From Marsupella aquatica (lineage: Eukaryota; Marchantiophyta), in the NCBI GenBank assembly GCA_973895155.1, contig OZ316896.1, positions 13,206,001 through 13,270,000 of the forward strand: a DNA stretch of 64,000 nt. The letters run 5' to 3'. The translations under genes and the position numbers were made by a program. This document shows positions 34,901 to 47,516 of this stretch, piece after piece (position 1 is the first letter of the stretch; each line of letters starts with the position of its first letter). The notes under the pieces are model-generated. The model had not been told where the DNA came from and searched no databases. It worked only from the letters and a program-made list of their open reading frames with translations.

Positions 34901-35640
34901 AAAGAAGAGGTTGGCATAATGATGACGGCATTATCCTTCTAATATACTAAGAGGGCATAAGAAAAGTTGTGAAGGGGGAGGATTTTTCATTTCATAAAAT
35001 TTGGGGGGGAACAAACGTGGGTGGTGGTAGAGTAGGGAATTTACAAGTGGACAGCCAAGACCCTCAGTCCCCCCCCCCCCCACAAGTAGGCGCGCTGCTT
35101 TCCACCACATATTATTGACCCCTATAATATTGCTTGGGCTTGTGGAGTGAGACAAAAGGAGATCTACATACCCATCCCTTTTGTTTAGGAATCAACTCAC
35201 CCTCCTTTGTAAACTTGGGCAAACGTAGTTGGATCACTTTTCTTGTTACTGTAGACTATTTCCAATCCTCGATACTTGTGGGGGACTCTTTTTCTTGTTG
35301 GCTTTTCGGTCTTCTTAGGTTTTTTTTTCTTGTCCCACACCCCCCCTTCTCCTTTATTAGGTATTCTGTCTTTGAGATCCTGCCTCACAGTTTATTGTTT
35401 TTTGTTCTTTGACAGTGTGATATATATGAACATGAACCGGTAGATAGGAAACTCGGCTTTGTGATTGTCTATTGCTTCATTGGTGCTCTCAAGGGCCAGG
35501 CAGCTGCTGCTGACCTGGTTCTTGCCTTGTGAGTTATGTGAAATGAGTACTGTCCATCTGCATAAGCACATCATGTAACATGTGCATTCTATGGACAAGT
35601 GTTTGGTTTAACCTGATTTCTTTGTACTATTTGCTTGAGC
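31935..35640. other. 3' flank of the exonuclease gene and intergenic DNA
   Basis: A hairpin at 32356-32407 is listed separately. A run of 14 C is near 35,069. Short frames on both strands (32,955-33,244; 33,428-33,983) carry no domain. Nothing else is supported. Confidence 0.5.
32356..32407. repeat. Inverted repeat (19-bp arms, 14-base loop)
   Basis: Arms 32356-32374 (AGCAAGTCACCAGCCAATC) and 32389-32407 (GATTGGCAGGTGACTTGCT) pair with one mismatch. It is about 420 bp downstream of the exonuclease stop codon, so it may lie in or near the 3' UTR or read-through transcript. Confidence 0.85.
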
Positions 35641-35654
35641 AACATTTTGCTTTT

Positions 35655-35800
35655 TAAATAAAATAAGATTAAGGAGAAATCTGTGAAACCCTACAGAAAG
35701 TGATTTGTCAGTCACAACTTTGAACCCAAGACCTATGAGTCACTACTCAAGTGAACTACCACACAGCAATGCCTCTCTAAGCTGTTGCCCTTGTGTTGGT
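35655..35800 (-). repeat. tRNA-derived SINE-like element, copy 2
   Basis: On the minus strand, a head with GTGTGGTAGTTCACTTGAG (A-box-like) and GGGTTCAAAGTTG (B-box-like) is followed by a body ending in an A/T-rich tail. It matches 1180-1305 in order and orientation. The pair supports a SINE rather than a tRNA gene, as no cloverleaf is visible. Confidence 0.55.
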
Positions 35801-36343
35801 AGGAACTTCTTAAGATTTGATTCTGTTAAAAGATTGCAACAATTATAAATTAAATTATGTGGTTAAGAGGAGACCGTTCCATAGTTCCTCCAAACTACAG
35901 TGTATTTCTGGTTAGTGCTGCATCTAGGCTATCACTAAACTACAAATAAAATCACTACCATCTATAAGTGCACACACACATTCTTTCATCCATAAGTGCA
36001 TACATCCTAAGGAGAAGCATTTACTGATACATGCGGTGGACTATTACACAGAGTAATTTCACGCACTTATCCAGTTGAATCGTGCAGTGCAAGGGCTGAG
36101 GATATGAGGAGTCTGATGTGTGTGACCAACAACAAACACGGGGGAGTGCATCACTGGTTTTTTATAACTCTTCCTCCTCATCTTGTGTGACTACAGTACA
36201 TATCTTCACCAAGGTCCTGTCTTCAATCAATCTGGCAATCAATCTAAGGCCCACCTTAAATGTCTCCCTCCACTGCCCAGTTTGAGACCCTAAACACTAT
36301 GCCAGGGAATTGCCAAGAGTTCTACATCCCTCACCTCTACTAG
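35801..36343. other. Intergenic, nothing recognised
   Basis: AT-rich with no domain-bearing frame and no clear repeat. Confidence 0.4.
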
Positions 36344-36585
36344 TGTTAGCATAATTAGTGCGACTGGGAATTTAGTGTGACTAACAACAAGAGGGAAATA
36401 GATCTTTCTACAGTAAGCCATGCGAGCTAGGGTCAAGGATTTTCATGTGGAACCTTGGTATCCACCTTCTTTCCATTGGGGAAAAAACCATTGTCTAAAC
36501 TGCATGATAACAAGAATTCATTACTGTAGCCAAAAATGTGCTTCACCAGAATTAGTGTGAGTACTACTTGCAGTCAATGGTTTAG
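36344..36585 (+). mobile_element. Dispersed short element, family A, copy 2
   Basis: Starts AGTGTTAGCATAATTAG and contains CCACCTTCTTTCCATTGGG plus a downstream block with GCTTCACCAGAATTAGTG, in the same order as 9231-9485. Confidence 0.65.
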
Positions 36586-36840
36586 CTAATTCTTTTAGGT
36601 GGGCCTAAGCCTTAATCTTCCTTGGTCAGTCAGAACCCCCACCGCTATCTACCAGGACTCGTTCGTGCAGCCAAGGCCACTGGTTTAGGGTCTCTCAAGA
36701 AATTCCTCTTTTTTATACTCGTATGCAATATACTCTGGAGCTTCACCAAGTTTTTAGTTCATTTGCTCTGTTGGGTAACTGGGGGGCCTATTTTGCTCTT
36801 TGCTCTTCCTGGGTTTTTTTCTTCTTAATTTCTCCCCTTC

Positions 36841-36897
36841 ATTGGGTCTCCTCCCTATCATTGGGTCTCCTCCCTATCATTGGGTCTCCTCACTGTG
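36841..36897. repeat. 19-bp tandem repeat, three units
   Basis: ATTGGGTCTCCTCCCTATC starts at 36841, 36860 and 36879 (the third with a changed end). Confidence 0.95.
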
Positions 36898-39309
36898 GGG
36901 TAGTCTCTCCCGGCTGTGGTATTTATGTTTGCTATCTATATCTATCCCTTTATTACTCTGCAACGTTTCCGTTTCAAGGGAAGAAAAATAGTAAAAAAAC
37001 AAAAATGGTAAGTCCCCCTCTTATATCTTCACTATAGTGTCCATTTGGAGGGGAAAAAACAAAACAAATAATGTATGTAAGCTTTTCTTCTTTTGAGGGG
37101 AATCGACAGAGCACATAATTACAGTGTAACAGCCCGTCAAGCGAGTGCTGACAAAACACCGACCTCATGTGTCACATGATAATCTAAAGTAAGGCCGTCA
37201 GCTTAGATCGTCACCGTCCGAGATAAGTGGGCGCCCCAAAAGCGAAAGTTTGTCGGCATTTTCATTCTCTGTTCATGGCATGCTCTGGACCACCTGTTCC
37301 CCCAAAACTAAATTAAACAAATGCCTTTTGGAGGCAATCATGACATCAACTTTCTGCTCCGCATGAAGAGCTTGTCATTATTGCAATGACAAGACAACGC
37401 CTATTCTATACAGTAACCCTAGCGTAGGGGCGATCAGCCTCGCGCATGCACTGTGCACACAGCTACATTTAATATTGTTTCTTCTCATTTACCATGCTAC
37501 AGTCATGTCTGTGTGCAGAAAGTAAAGCTAATATTAATCATTTTTCCTTTGCCAATTACCATACTAGAGTAGTAACTTGGTGCCCTATCCCAATTAGGAA
37601 GAGTTATGTTCCCCTAATTTGAGTCTTGATTCCCAATTGTGATAACTTATGTCTTGTACCACTTGTGACCAACATCAGTAACTCACAATTTAGGGCTGAG
37701 GATTTTTTTGTGGTGTTTCAGATTTGAGACACCATAGTGCAGTTGCTGCAATTTTGGGACGAGTGAATCAACCGGCTGCCAGTGATGTATAGGGGTTGCA
37801 GGGATAAGGCCACAGCAAGCCCCTTTGAAAGGAAGCCTACTGTAGACTGAGGTTTGTTTTCCTGCAGGGGCCTGATCAAATGAAGTTTTGTATTCAAAGT
37901 ACTATACTGGTAATTTATATTACACTTAGTTTTCACAAAAAGCTTTCTTAGCTTGATTTTATTCACAGTTCTCACTTGCGAATAGTTGTTTTTATTTAAT
38001 TCTATAGTCAATTCATAGGTGGCCAATTCAAATATTATCAACTAAAATCTTTAGGGTGTGTTTGCTTCCAATTTCAAGCAGACTTTTACTGATAGTAACA
38101 CCAATTTCATTGTCACACTAATTTTTTAGGAGTGTGATTTTACCACAAGAACAAAGCGAGAGAAAACGCAAAAAGAGAAGAGAGAGACTCCATAGGTCAC
38201 TACAATTATATGGAAACGACGAGAGTACATAAAAGACAAAGCAAGGTGTGACTAACCTAACTCCAGAAGAGCATCTCCTTTGCTTACTAGATTCAGTCTG
38301 GTCACCAAGACTTTGCCCAGTCTCCAACAAATTTCGGTAAGGGTGAAAAGTCGTTCAAATAATAAACACACATCCCAAGTGCAGTGGGGGCTCTGTCCCC
38401 GTAAAGTAAATGGCAGTACCTAAATGTCTCCATACAACGTCATATTTTGGATACGACTGCTGGAACAATAATAAAACTTATTAATTAAAATAAAGACAAG
38501 AAACGGTTGCCCACCTGATGAGATGTAAAATTACATTGTTGGAGGTCGATGCAATAAGCGGTTTTTCTAATAGTTTCACTTCTCCTTTACTTACAATATC
38601 TTTTCTTTTCTTTTTGGGAAAGGAAGGAAACCTTGCCCCAAAACCAGGACCCGCACCACTGGCCCGGGAAGCGAAAGAACTTGTGCAGAAAAGGAAACCA
38701 AATGAACTGAAATGTGTCGGAGACCGCTTTGGAACTCGATTGGGGTTCTTTCACCAGGCTTGGCATTTGGACAAATCTTCACTGCAACTAGTGTTAATTT
38801 CAAAAGAAAACTTTGGACTCTACTCATGTATGTCACGAGCAGGTATTCTGTTATAATGGTTCCATGAGCTTAAACCACAATTGCCATATAAATGGAGAAA
38901 TGTCCAGGACTTTTATTTATTTATATTATCCTCCTCTACTGTGAAACTTGCTCCACAATTTCAAAAAAAAGGTACTAAAAATGGAGAAATATGTGTAACC
39001 ATGTTTTTGTCATGGTTTAAGTTAGTAGCACTAAACTTGTAGCAGCATAGAGAATATTGCCTTGAAGTTGGCTTCCATTACCTACCTACCTGCCTCCTCA
39101 CATTTTGAACAGAGTGCTTTTAGAACAGAGGGGCATCACCTCCTTGTGTTCACTTATCTCCAACCATGCTACTCCTAACTCTGCGGAGTAATCAACAAGT
39201 TGGATGAACATCTACAACACTGAACTGTCCTGTGGTTGTTGCTGAAGAGTTTTGAGTTGCAGTTTAAACCGGAAGTGTGTCGGGTCTAATTGTAAAATCA
39301 TCACTGAAA
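36898..39309. other. Intergenic, nothing recognised
   Basis: The frame at 38518-38856 (plus, 112 codons) has no recognisable domain and faces an 81-codon frame on the other strand, so it is not called. The rest is AT-rich with no clear repeat. Confidence 0.45.
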
Positions 39310-39415
39310 ACTATTCTTCAGGGCCTATTGTCTACCCTGAAGCCTCTAGACCAGGGCCAGACGTATCATAACTGACATTGGAGGTGGCAAATGGAGGTTT
39401 GGGGCTGGATGAATC
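39310..39415. repeat. Partial copy of the palindrome-containing repeat
   Basis: GGGCCTATTGTCTA and the AAGCCTCTAGA half of the palindrome (39331-39350) match 5,880-5,910, and similarity continues downstream for about 60 bp. Confidence 0.65.
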
Positions 39416-39516
39416 TCTGAAACTGGTTCGAGATTGAATGCCCTCACTTCCAGTTAGGTTTGAAGAAGGGCACGGAGGCTAGTAACAATAAACAATGTCA
39501 TTCCCCAAACTTTGCT

Positions 39517-39610
39517 GTATCTTACTTATAAATCATCAACTACAAGCTCGAGTTGGGGCCTAGGTATCTTACTTATAAATCATCAACTACAAGCTAGAGT
39601 TGGGGCCTAG
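39517..39610. repeat. 47-bp tandem duplication at the edge of the left inverted arm
   Basis: GTATCTTACTTATAAATCAT starts at 39517 and 39564. The two units differ at one base (CTCGAG versus CTAGAG). Confidence 0.95.
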
Positions 39611-39972
39611 GCTTCTAGAGTGAAGCCTCTAGACAGTAACTACATGGCTCATCATGTGTATGGGAAATTTGAATGTCTATGATGTATGTCATATCAAATG
39701 ATAATCATAAAAGTTTCTAATTATGATTTCTATTTATATTAAAAACTTATCTCTATGACCCCACCATATTATATGTGTAATGAAAGTGTGATGTGCATAG
39801 AAAAGAGTACCATGGTATGTTATGTATGATTATTAAAATGATTATAAACATGATAATTTTTAAAATATTTTATTAACTTTTAAAAAATGTGAATTAAAAA
39901 AATATTTTGGTGACATTTTTATTGTTTTCCCCACTCTTCACGTTCAAAGAACACGGATAATTGGTGTTAATC
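39564..39972 (+). mobile_element. Element B, left copy of an inverted pair
   Basis: Runs from GTATCTTACTTATAA through the palindrome TCTAGAGTGAAGCCTCTAGA (39614-39633), AT-rich sequence and a block reading TTCACGTTCAAAGAACACGG near 39,938. The reverse complement of 43,915-44,287 follows the same order over the whole length. Non-coding; probably a MITE-class element. Confidence 0.8.
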
Positions 39973-40073
39973 ATATTAAAAAACATAGATTGCACATGGG
40001 AACCAGGAGGAGTAAATTTCCATTCACTCTCTTATACTTCTAAAAGAACGTAACGTCAATGGCACAGGCAATA

Positions 40074-40290
40074 AGTCCCACCTAAGGGCCATCATTCTTT
40101 TCACCACTCCGACCTGTAATAAGTTTCATCTCAAAGAATTCACCCACTCAACCTTGCAATAAGTTTCATCTCAAGGCTCGTCCATCATTGTTTTAACAAC
40201 TCCCCAATTCCAGCTATTTTAAGCACCCCACCTTGCAATAAGTTCCATCTCGAGGCCCATCCATCATGAGTTTATTTAACAACTCCCCAA
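40074..40290. repeat. Tandem repeat around AATAAGTTTCATCTC
   Basis: The motif appears near 40,070, 40,118, 40,159 and 40,237 in increasing completeness. The last two units are about 79 bp and share CTCCCCAAT. Confidence 0.75.
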
Positions 40291-40639
40291 TCCTGCTCAG
40301 GCTGCTCGAGTACATGGCACCCTGACCCTAAAATAATGCAAGGGTTATTAAATGTAATAAACTCCAGACACTGCCCCAGAATAGGGGTCCCAGAATTGGC
40401 CGTTAGTTGATAATCAAACTCTCTTCCAAAATCCTACTTTTTGGCAAGGATCGAGGCGCCCAATAGAGGCCAGCAGTAATTAATGCGCCCCCAAAGGCAA
40501 TCATTTGGTGTGCCAGATTGCCTGAAACAACTGCCGTGGCCTTTAGCCCACCCCTCATGATCTCGGATGTGTCCCCATCTTGTCCCTCCCTTAGTCCCTT
40601 CGCCACCTCATTGCTAACCATGACTATTTATAAACCCCT

Positions 40640-42150
40640 CTGTCAAGTTTGTCGCTACACTGGCTGCTCACTACTCATTTAGCGGACTAAATCTAGCCCA
40701 TACTCGTGACCAAGATAAAGGCAAGTTCCGTCGTAATCTGGGTTGGGCAGATAGTAATTAATTAATAACAAATTGGCGGGCAAAGCCAAGATTATATCTC
40801 CCGAAAATTGTGGGTCTAAAAAATGTTGGGGCAGTTCGGGGAATGTGGAGAATGAAATTACGTTCCATTAGCCTGAAAGCTTTATATGCGGCCAAGAGTC
40901 TCCGAAATTGGGTCATGGGTTGAAATAAGCAAGGGAATGCATTGCCAACGAAAACCAGTAAAAATAGCCTGAGAAAAACTTTTTGGTCAATCGATGGTCT
41001 CCTGAAAAGATAATGGAAACAGTAAATTGATTTTTAGCAGTTGAGAATCATGGATCACTACGGTAATCTGGTTGGCCCCTACTTTCCATAGCAGACTACA
41101 TCTAGACCACGCTAAGCTAGATAAAGGGAAGTTCTGTAGTGATTTGCGCAAACAAGTAATAATTAATTAGAAATCGGCCAACACGGCCCAAACCTGACCT
41201 CCCAAAAGCAGTGCGCTGGATAAATATGGGGCAGTTTTGGGAGAGTAAATTAAGTTCCAAGTAGCACAGCTCCAAAACCCTTGTATGAGGCAAAAATGTC
41301 GAGAAATGCTGTGTTACTCGTTGAAATAGGATACGAACACATGTTTTATACCTAACACAATACCAAAGGAGAAAAGGCCCCAGCAAGACACAGGACACTG
41401 GATACCAAAGGTAAGAAAATACTTGTTGGTCTGAATTTCTTTTGAGAATTAGCAATTGAGAATTACGGACATGATTAACTCACTTCTACGAGTCACGTGT
41501 TTGACAATTAATGTTGCCTTGTAGTTGAGTGAACAATGACAGGAAACTGCTACAGCCTGTTACTCTCCTTGAATGAAAAAATTTCAAGTGTCACTAAGTA
41601 CTAGTGAACCCCACTTTTGGAGGAGGATGTGTGTTAAACTCTGGAGTGGAGTAAAAGAATGTACTAATGTCACTAGAGATCTCTGTACCCCACTTTTGGG
41701 GGGATCTCTGTTAAAAGGGAAAACAAGGCCAGCAAATTTCGAACCCGCACCCTCCCTGGCCACATTCTCACCCATCTACCATCAGGATAGAGCCCGCTGG
41801 ATGTTAACAGTGGCACGTTTCACATATTTAGTTTCATTCTACGCACAGCTAACCTGCGCCGACCGGCTACCGGCAGCGACCGCCTGCACAACGGACATCA
41901 TTCAATTCGATTCCCGTGACTTATAGAAGGAAATCATGATTACCACTACTTTATCTGGCCGGCCGCTAGTTAGTAGAGTGGACTACATCTAGCCCCCACT
42001 ACAGTTGTGAGCAAGATAAAGGCAAGTTTGTCGCCACTCTTAGCGTCTCTAATTTCGGAGAAAGGACTTTTTTTGTGTCAGGTTTGTCGCCACTCTGGCC
42101 AGCCGCTAGTCAGTTTAGCGGAGATGTAGAGCGCGTGAGGAAGGGAAAAG
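40640..42150. repeat. Diverged tandem array between the inverted arms
   Basis: Blocks reading GACTAAATCTAGCCCATAC...AAGATAAAGGCAAGTTC recur near 40,684, 41,093 and 41,981, and a partial one near 42,110. The first two continue in parallel for about 280 bp (AGTAATTAATTA, GGGGCAGTT, GTTGAAATA). No coding capacity seen. Confidence 0.7.
41725..41810 (-). repeat. tRNA-like SINE head
   Basis: On the minus strand, GATGGTAGATGGGTGAG (A-box-like) and GTGCGGGTTCGAAATTTG (B-box-like) lie about 35 bases apart. There is no convincing acceptor stem, so I call a SINE-like remnant rather than a tRNA gene. Confidence 0.4.
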
Positions 42151-43914
42151 ACACACAGTATCTATGTACCCACTTTATGGCCAAAACAGTACCTTGTTTT
42201 CTGACCTGCCACATCTGTAACTACTGCCACTGCAGTGGGACCCGAGCTTCACTAAATGCAACATGCTACAGTGAATCCGGGTTTTTCTGCGAACTGTGGT
42301 TAACAAACATACTCTTAAATTGGTGCCAACACTAATCTTACATAAGAGCGAGCCTCTGAACTCCATGGTGAGCAATGGATTTGTTTCTTTGTCTTTAAAT
42401 AGCATCTGGGAATGGTTAATTAGTTTTGTTTGTCTCGAAAGTGATTTTTAAAGGGTTAATACAAGCATAAAAGATCAAGGAGGCTATTCATTTGTTTTTC
42501 TCTAGGGGAGTATAATCTCACATATAATTTGTCTTTTCTTGGGAGTAATATCTATTTGTCAATAAAACACAGAATATAAAGGACAGAGCACACGAGTCTG
42601 CTCAAAAAGAGAAGTTTTGTCTCGAGGTAATTTGTGTCTGTTAACAAAAACACTTAGCATAAACACGGCTATATCATTGTCTTTAACTAGTAATATGGGA
42701 GTATAATATAATATTTAATTTGTTTATTTCTTTCAAGGAATTGGTATTTTCCAATAAAAACCAGAACATAATAAGGGGCACCCAAAAAGTAAGGTCGGAC
42801 ATCCGGAATGACACTCAGTAACCAGACTAATTTTTTAGATTGTTTCTCTTCTGCCACATTTGCCATGCTAAGAATCTTCTTTATTTATATTAATTTCTGA
42901 CCTTCAGACCTCCCTAGAGTTCAAGAATACATGTCAGATTATGGTTAATGGGTACGTGGCTAGGTGGAAAACTGCCAGGTGGAAAACATTGTGAATTTTC
43001 TCAAAAGTGACTCAGACTTTTCTGGGAGGTGAAATCTAGCAAATTTGTTCCATCCACAAGAAAGTCCCAATAACCAGTAAAGAATAAGTGGCCCAGAGAC
43101 GAGCTACTGCCTCACAAACTCTGGAGCAGCTACCGAAATACACTTGCTCAGTGAGGGATACTCAGACATGACATAACTGACAGAGCTCATCATGGTTGCA
43201 CTTGTTTAGCAGTGATATTTATTATATTTCAAATTGCCAAAAAACAGTATGCGCCTAACCTAGAGACATGACCCCTCAGGCAAAAACCCTAATCAAGGGA
43301 GGAAAAACAAAGGGCCAAAAGTGAGAAAGACCAGGGCAAATATTTGATTTGTGTCTAGTGGGATTCTGCTAGTTTATTTATGCGCCTTGTCAAAACTGTG
43401 TGACTATATATCTGGCTCTCAAGCAAATCTTATTTTCTTACATGTTAATAGGACGCAAAGCATAGAGATATGGAACCGAGACTAGCAAACAAACCCAGAC
43501 TGTTCCAGAAGTGCTTTAAAGGTGAGACAAGCATGGGGCTGGTAGTTTCCACAAAGCTAGAGGAGTTATTAGTTTTGCACCAGGCTTTTGAGGGCTGGAA
43601 ATGAAACTTTGTGACCAAGCCCATTTGCCCGGTGTCACTGTTTTGAACATGAGAATCTGCTGAGGACACTGCATGGATGCCTTGGCCATTTCCAACCTCT
43701 GACCAGTGAAGCTGAAATCCTAGGGCCAGATCCAAAGTAAGCTTGGAATACCATAGTGCTGGTAGACACCATGCGACAGCACAAACACGATGCAAACTGC
43801 CTGGAAAATGCGTGGTGTAAAAGAAATGTTTTTGAATTGTGTGTAGTTTTTTTGATACCTGTATCATTGGTTACCACTCATTCAGACAAAGGAATATGTC
43901 AAACAGGAAACACA
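42151..43914. other. AT-rich spacer inside the inverted pair
   Basis: Two loosely similar blocks (about 42,500-42,600 and 42,695-42,790) contain GGGAGTATAAT and (C)CAATAAAA. The 140-codon minus-strand frame at 43445-43867 has no recognisable domain. Confidence 0.45.
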
Positions 43915-44287
43915 TTATATGCACTAGCCCCAACTACCCGTGCTTTGAACGTGAATAGCGGGGACTACAGAAAAATGGCACCAAAATATATTCATAATTC
44001 ACATTCTTTGAAGGTTAATGAAATGATCAAAAACCATCATGCAAATAATCATTTTAATAATCAAATATAACATACCATACTCTTTTCTATGCACCCTCGT
44101 TCTATGCACATATGTAATGGGAAATAGGAATCATGACAAAAAGTATACATGCTTATCATTTGATATACATCATGGTCATGAGTTTTCTCATCCATATGAT
44201 GAGCAATGGAGTTGCGATCTAGAGGCTTCACTCTAGAAGCCTAGACCCCAACTCTAGCTTGTAGTTGACGCATTATAAGTAAGATAC
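43915..44287 (-). mobile_element. Element B, right copy of an inverted pair
   Basis: The reverse complement of this stretch follows 39,564-39,972, including the palindrome (44218-44237) and the TTCACGTTCAAAG block (minus strand, near 43,945). The two copies are substantially diverged, with indels. Confidence 0.8.
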
Positions 44288-44701
44288 ACAAAACATACAA
44301 AGTAATATGTAACTTTTCTTTAGCAAGAAGTTTTGGGAGAAAATTTTCTAGAACTTGGGCAATGCAATGAAAGTCCCTTACAACTAAATAACACATTTCC
44401 ATGGCATGGTGTCAATATTAAACTGCTTCGTCCACTTGAGTCTCATAGTCACATTTCATGGTCGCCCCAACATTGAATTCATGAATTCCAACATTTGGTT
44501 ACTATCCCCTAACTCTCATTCTGCAGAGTCTTGGGTTATATTCCCATGCCATGGTCAACGGTGAAGCCAGTGGAAGGAAGTTAGGATCTAGTCATGAGAA
44601 TACCTTATTGCCATCTTGGTTCATGCAATAAATATTATACTTCTAGTCTGTGTGAAACCTAGAAAGAATTTATCAGGTAAGGTTTAAGAATATTATAAGC
44701 A
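44288..44701. other. Intergenic, nothing recognised
   Basis: No repeat or coding signal apart from its position between element B and the solo LTR. Confidence 0.4.
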
Positions 44702-44706
44702 TTGTG

Positions 44707-45051
44707 TGTTGAGCATAGACGATAATCACAACGGCAAACCCATGAACCATCCAACACACAAGAGTCGACACAGAGAGATACGTGGTTCACCTCCACATGA
44801 GGCTACGTCCACGGGAACACACATGAGCTTTACTGCACTCTAGGCCGACCGGCCATACCAAGCATCCACAGCGCAAGCTCTCTCTATCTCTCAACTAGCT
44901 CCGTAACAATGAGCCTGAGTTCCCCCTCTCCAAGCAAACACCGCTTGGTTATAGAGTGTGCACAGCATGACTAACCTAACCAAGTCTGCGACTAAGGTTA
45001 GCCTTAACTACGGTACATTCGTAACTCTAGACCTAAGAGTAAATCCTAACA
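44707..45051 (-). mobile_element. Copia-type solo LTR with perfect target duplication
   Basis: 345 bp. On the minus strand it starts TGTTAGGATT and ends CTCAACA, and carries GTGGACGTAGCC and GAACCACGTAT near its 3' side, like the LTR at 9893-10214. TTGTG flanks both ends (44702-44706 and 45052-45056). No internal sequence or partner LTR is present, so it arose by LTR-LTR recombination. Confidence 0.93.
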
Positions 45052-45056
45052 TTGTG

Positions 45057-47516
45057 GTGTAAACAACTTTTAAGGAAAGTGAAGTTTGGATGGACCACCA
45101 TGTTGCACACAATGTTCCTATAGACAAAATTTTGGTGGTTGATGAGAGTTTTGGGCTTATAACTTGATGATTATGAATCTTAATATTATTTTTAGTTTTT
45201 CAGCTGCAAGGCAACTAGAGAAAGAGGAGACATTCAAAACACAAGCCCAAATATTTCACACTATCCCGATGGAAATTAATCTAATAGAATTTACCTCTCC
45301 GTATTTCATGATGAATAAGTCAACCAAAATGGCCAAAAGTGTAGCTTACCTACTCCTCTAGCACATCCTGAGAACTAAAAATATTTACACTTATGAACAT
45401 CAAATATATTATTACAATTCAACTCAAAATTTTGAGAAATGTGTTCTATTGGGGTTTTCAAAGATCACCATGTGGTCCATGGGAGCATAGTTTTCATTTT
45501 TAAGAGTCTACATTGTTTTTCAAATAAAAACATTAAAAATAGGAGGAGGAGAATGTTCTGGCCTTGTCTTCTTTGTTAAAAGTGAATAAAAATTAATGTT
45601 TTGCTCGAACGTGGTGGCACTAAGGTATTTAGCATTGAGTATCATTCTTTGCTATTTGGTGGGTGTATTTGGGAACATCATTATATGCTAAGGCAATTTC
45701 AGTTACAGTGACTGGAACCATCAAGACACAGAAAGTCAATGTCCTTCACATTTGGGTACCTTGTTCAATTGGGACATGTCCACCACCATAGCAACTATTC
45801 AATGGAAAGGGGGTGGGTTTACACTCAACATACTCACAATAGCGATATGGTCCATATGGGTCCATGTGCCCAGCCCTGTGTTTCCTATTGTTGTCAATAA
45901 TAAATTCTTGTTGATCCTGCTGATCCCTCCAACAATTTCATTGGTCCATGTGGGTACAGTTCTTTCTTTTTCATGCTCATGTGGGTACAGTAATTGTACT
46001 ATCAAACCTTGTTCCCTTGCCAGTTGTCGTTGTGGGCAATTACAGTAAGTCATTGATTTTCAAAGGGACTACGGGTGGCGTCTAGAAGGTGTGGGGAGAT
46101 TGTGACCTTTAATGTGGACTTCATGGAAAATGAAATTTGTTGGTGAAGTCAAGTTCCTCTTCTTAGTAACAGAAGGGATGGGAATGGAACTCTTTACACA
46201 CAAAGGAGTGCTGAAATGGACTCTCCCATGAACCTTGCAACCAGGACGGACCAGATTCTGTTAGACCACAAAAGTTTGGTTACTTGTAAGACTAAAAAAA
46301 TGCTGTCTGAGTCCACAACAGGTTTTTCTGTGGCCATCTAGTGCTCATCCATCCATGCATTTTGTCAAACATCTAGGTCCATGGGGGATTCAGAGCACAT
46401 ATAGCTCTAGTTATATAGCATCTCCTTTCACATGAGTGGATGCTATATGTGGGTAGTTTTAAGAATGAGAAAACATCATGCCATAAATGTAGGCATGAAA
46501 TACACACATGTCGAGATATCTTGAGATAGCACCCCCAGCCACAAAAATGTTGCCAAAGAGAAACATCACATTCATGAATAAGAAAGCAGTTGAAAGTTTG
46601 TTCACACTGGACATGAGATAGCAACCTTGGTCAAAAAATGCTCTATCACAAAATTGTCACACCTGCAACAAAATGAGACTGGCTAACTCCTTGAAAGTAT
46701 GTGCAATAAATTATCTATGCCAGAAATGACGAAACGGATTGAGACTATAGAAGTTAATTTCATAAATCACATCTAAGCTTCATGTAAAGCTTCTACAGCA
46801 TGGCCCTGATGAAGCATTGGATGTACCTGAGAAGACCTAAAGGTGTTGGAGATCTGTGGAAGGCAGGGAATGAGGAAAAGCAAGTTGAGTTAGCTGACGA
46901 GGAAGTTGTGATGTAATGAACAACAAGGACAGTTTGAATGTTTCAAGGAAGAATAAGGTTGACCATGGTAAAGGGGGTGGTCAGTATTTGTTAACCTCAT
47001 TCAGCAGGCTCTTCCATCAGTTGTTGGTGGCAGCATGTTGAATTAGAAAACTCTACCAGGTACTGCCATCAGTTAAATTAGGTTTTAAGCTGACGTTGCT
47101 GAATCAATTTCACTTGCGGACTTGCCAAGTTGCAAAATTTTCACTTGGCTAACCTCATTGAATCACTTTTTTTTAATTAAAGCCTCATCAAACTAAAATC
47201 TCTAGGGAAAAAATCCACTAGTTGAGTCACTTTTCCTATATGCAGGCCCCTGCTGAGTAGGAAAGTTCCATATGCAAATGACTGATCAGAGTGACTGAGA
47301 CTTGATATTGGTTACTAACCCAGCGACTAATAACGTCCCAGCGACTAATAACGTTTGCCCCACTTCTTCCTTCCACATGTGTGCAACTGTCTTCTTCAGT
47401 GAACATCTAGCAATGAACTTCCTCCTCCCTTTCGCCCACTATGTCGTCATTTTTATTTGAACTTTGCTTGCCATTTGCTCATAAATGCTCAGGTAAAATG
47501 CTCAGGTAAAATGAGT
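45057..47516. other. Intergenic, nothing recognised
   Basis: Small direct repeats only: a 20-bp unit CCCAGCGACTAATAACGT twice near 47,319-47,356 and ATGCTCAGGTAAA twice near 47,485-47,510. A short frame near 46,800-46,917 reads plausibly but is too short to call. Confidence 0.45.

Noticed and set aside
35069-35083. C homopolymer run
   Set aside because: Simple sequence, likely length-variable; no function implied.
38518-38856. 112-codon plus-strand frame
   Set aside because: No recognisable motif, opposed by an 81-codon minus-strand frame, no splice context or homologous features.
43445-43867. 140-codon minus-strand frame within the inverted pair
   Set aside because: No domain and no repeat of it elsewhere; length is within what a 64-kb window yields by chance.
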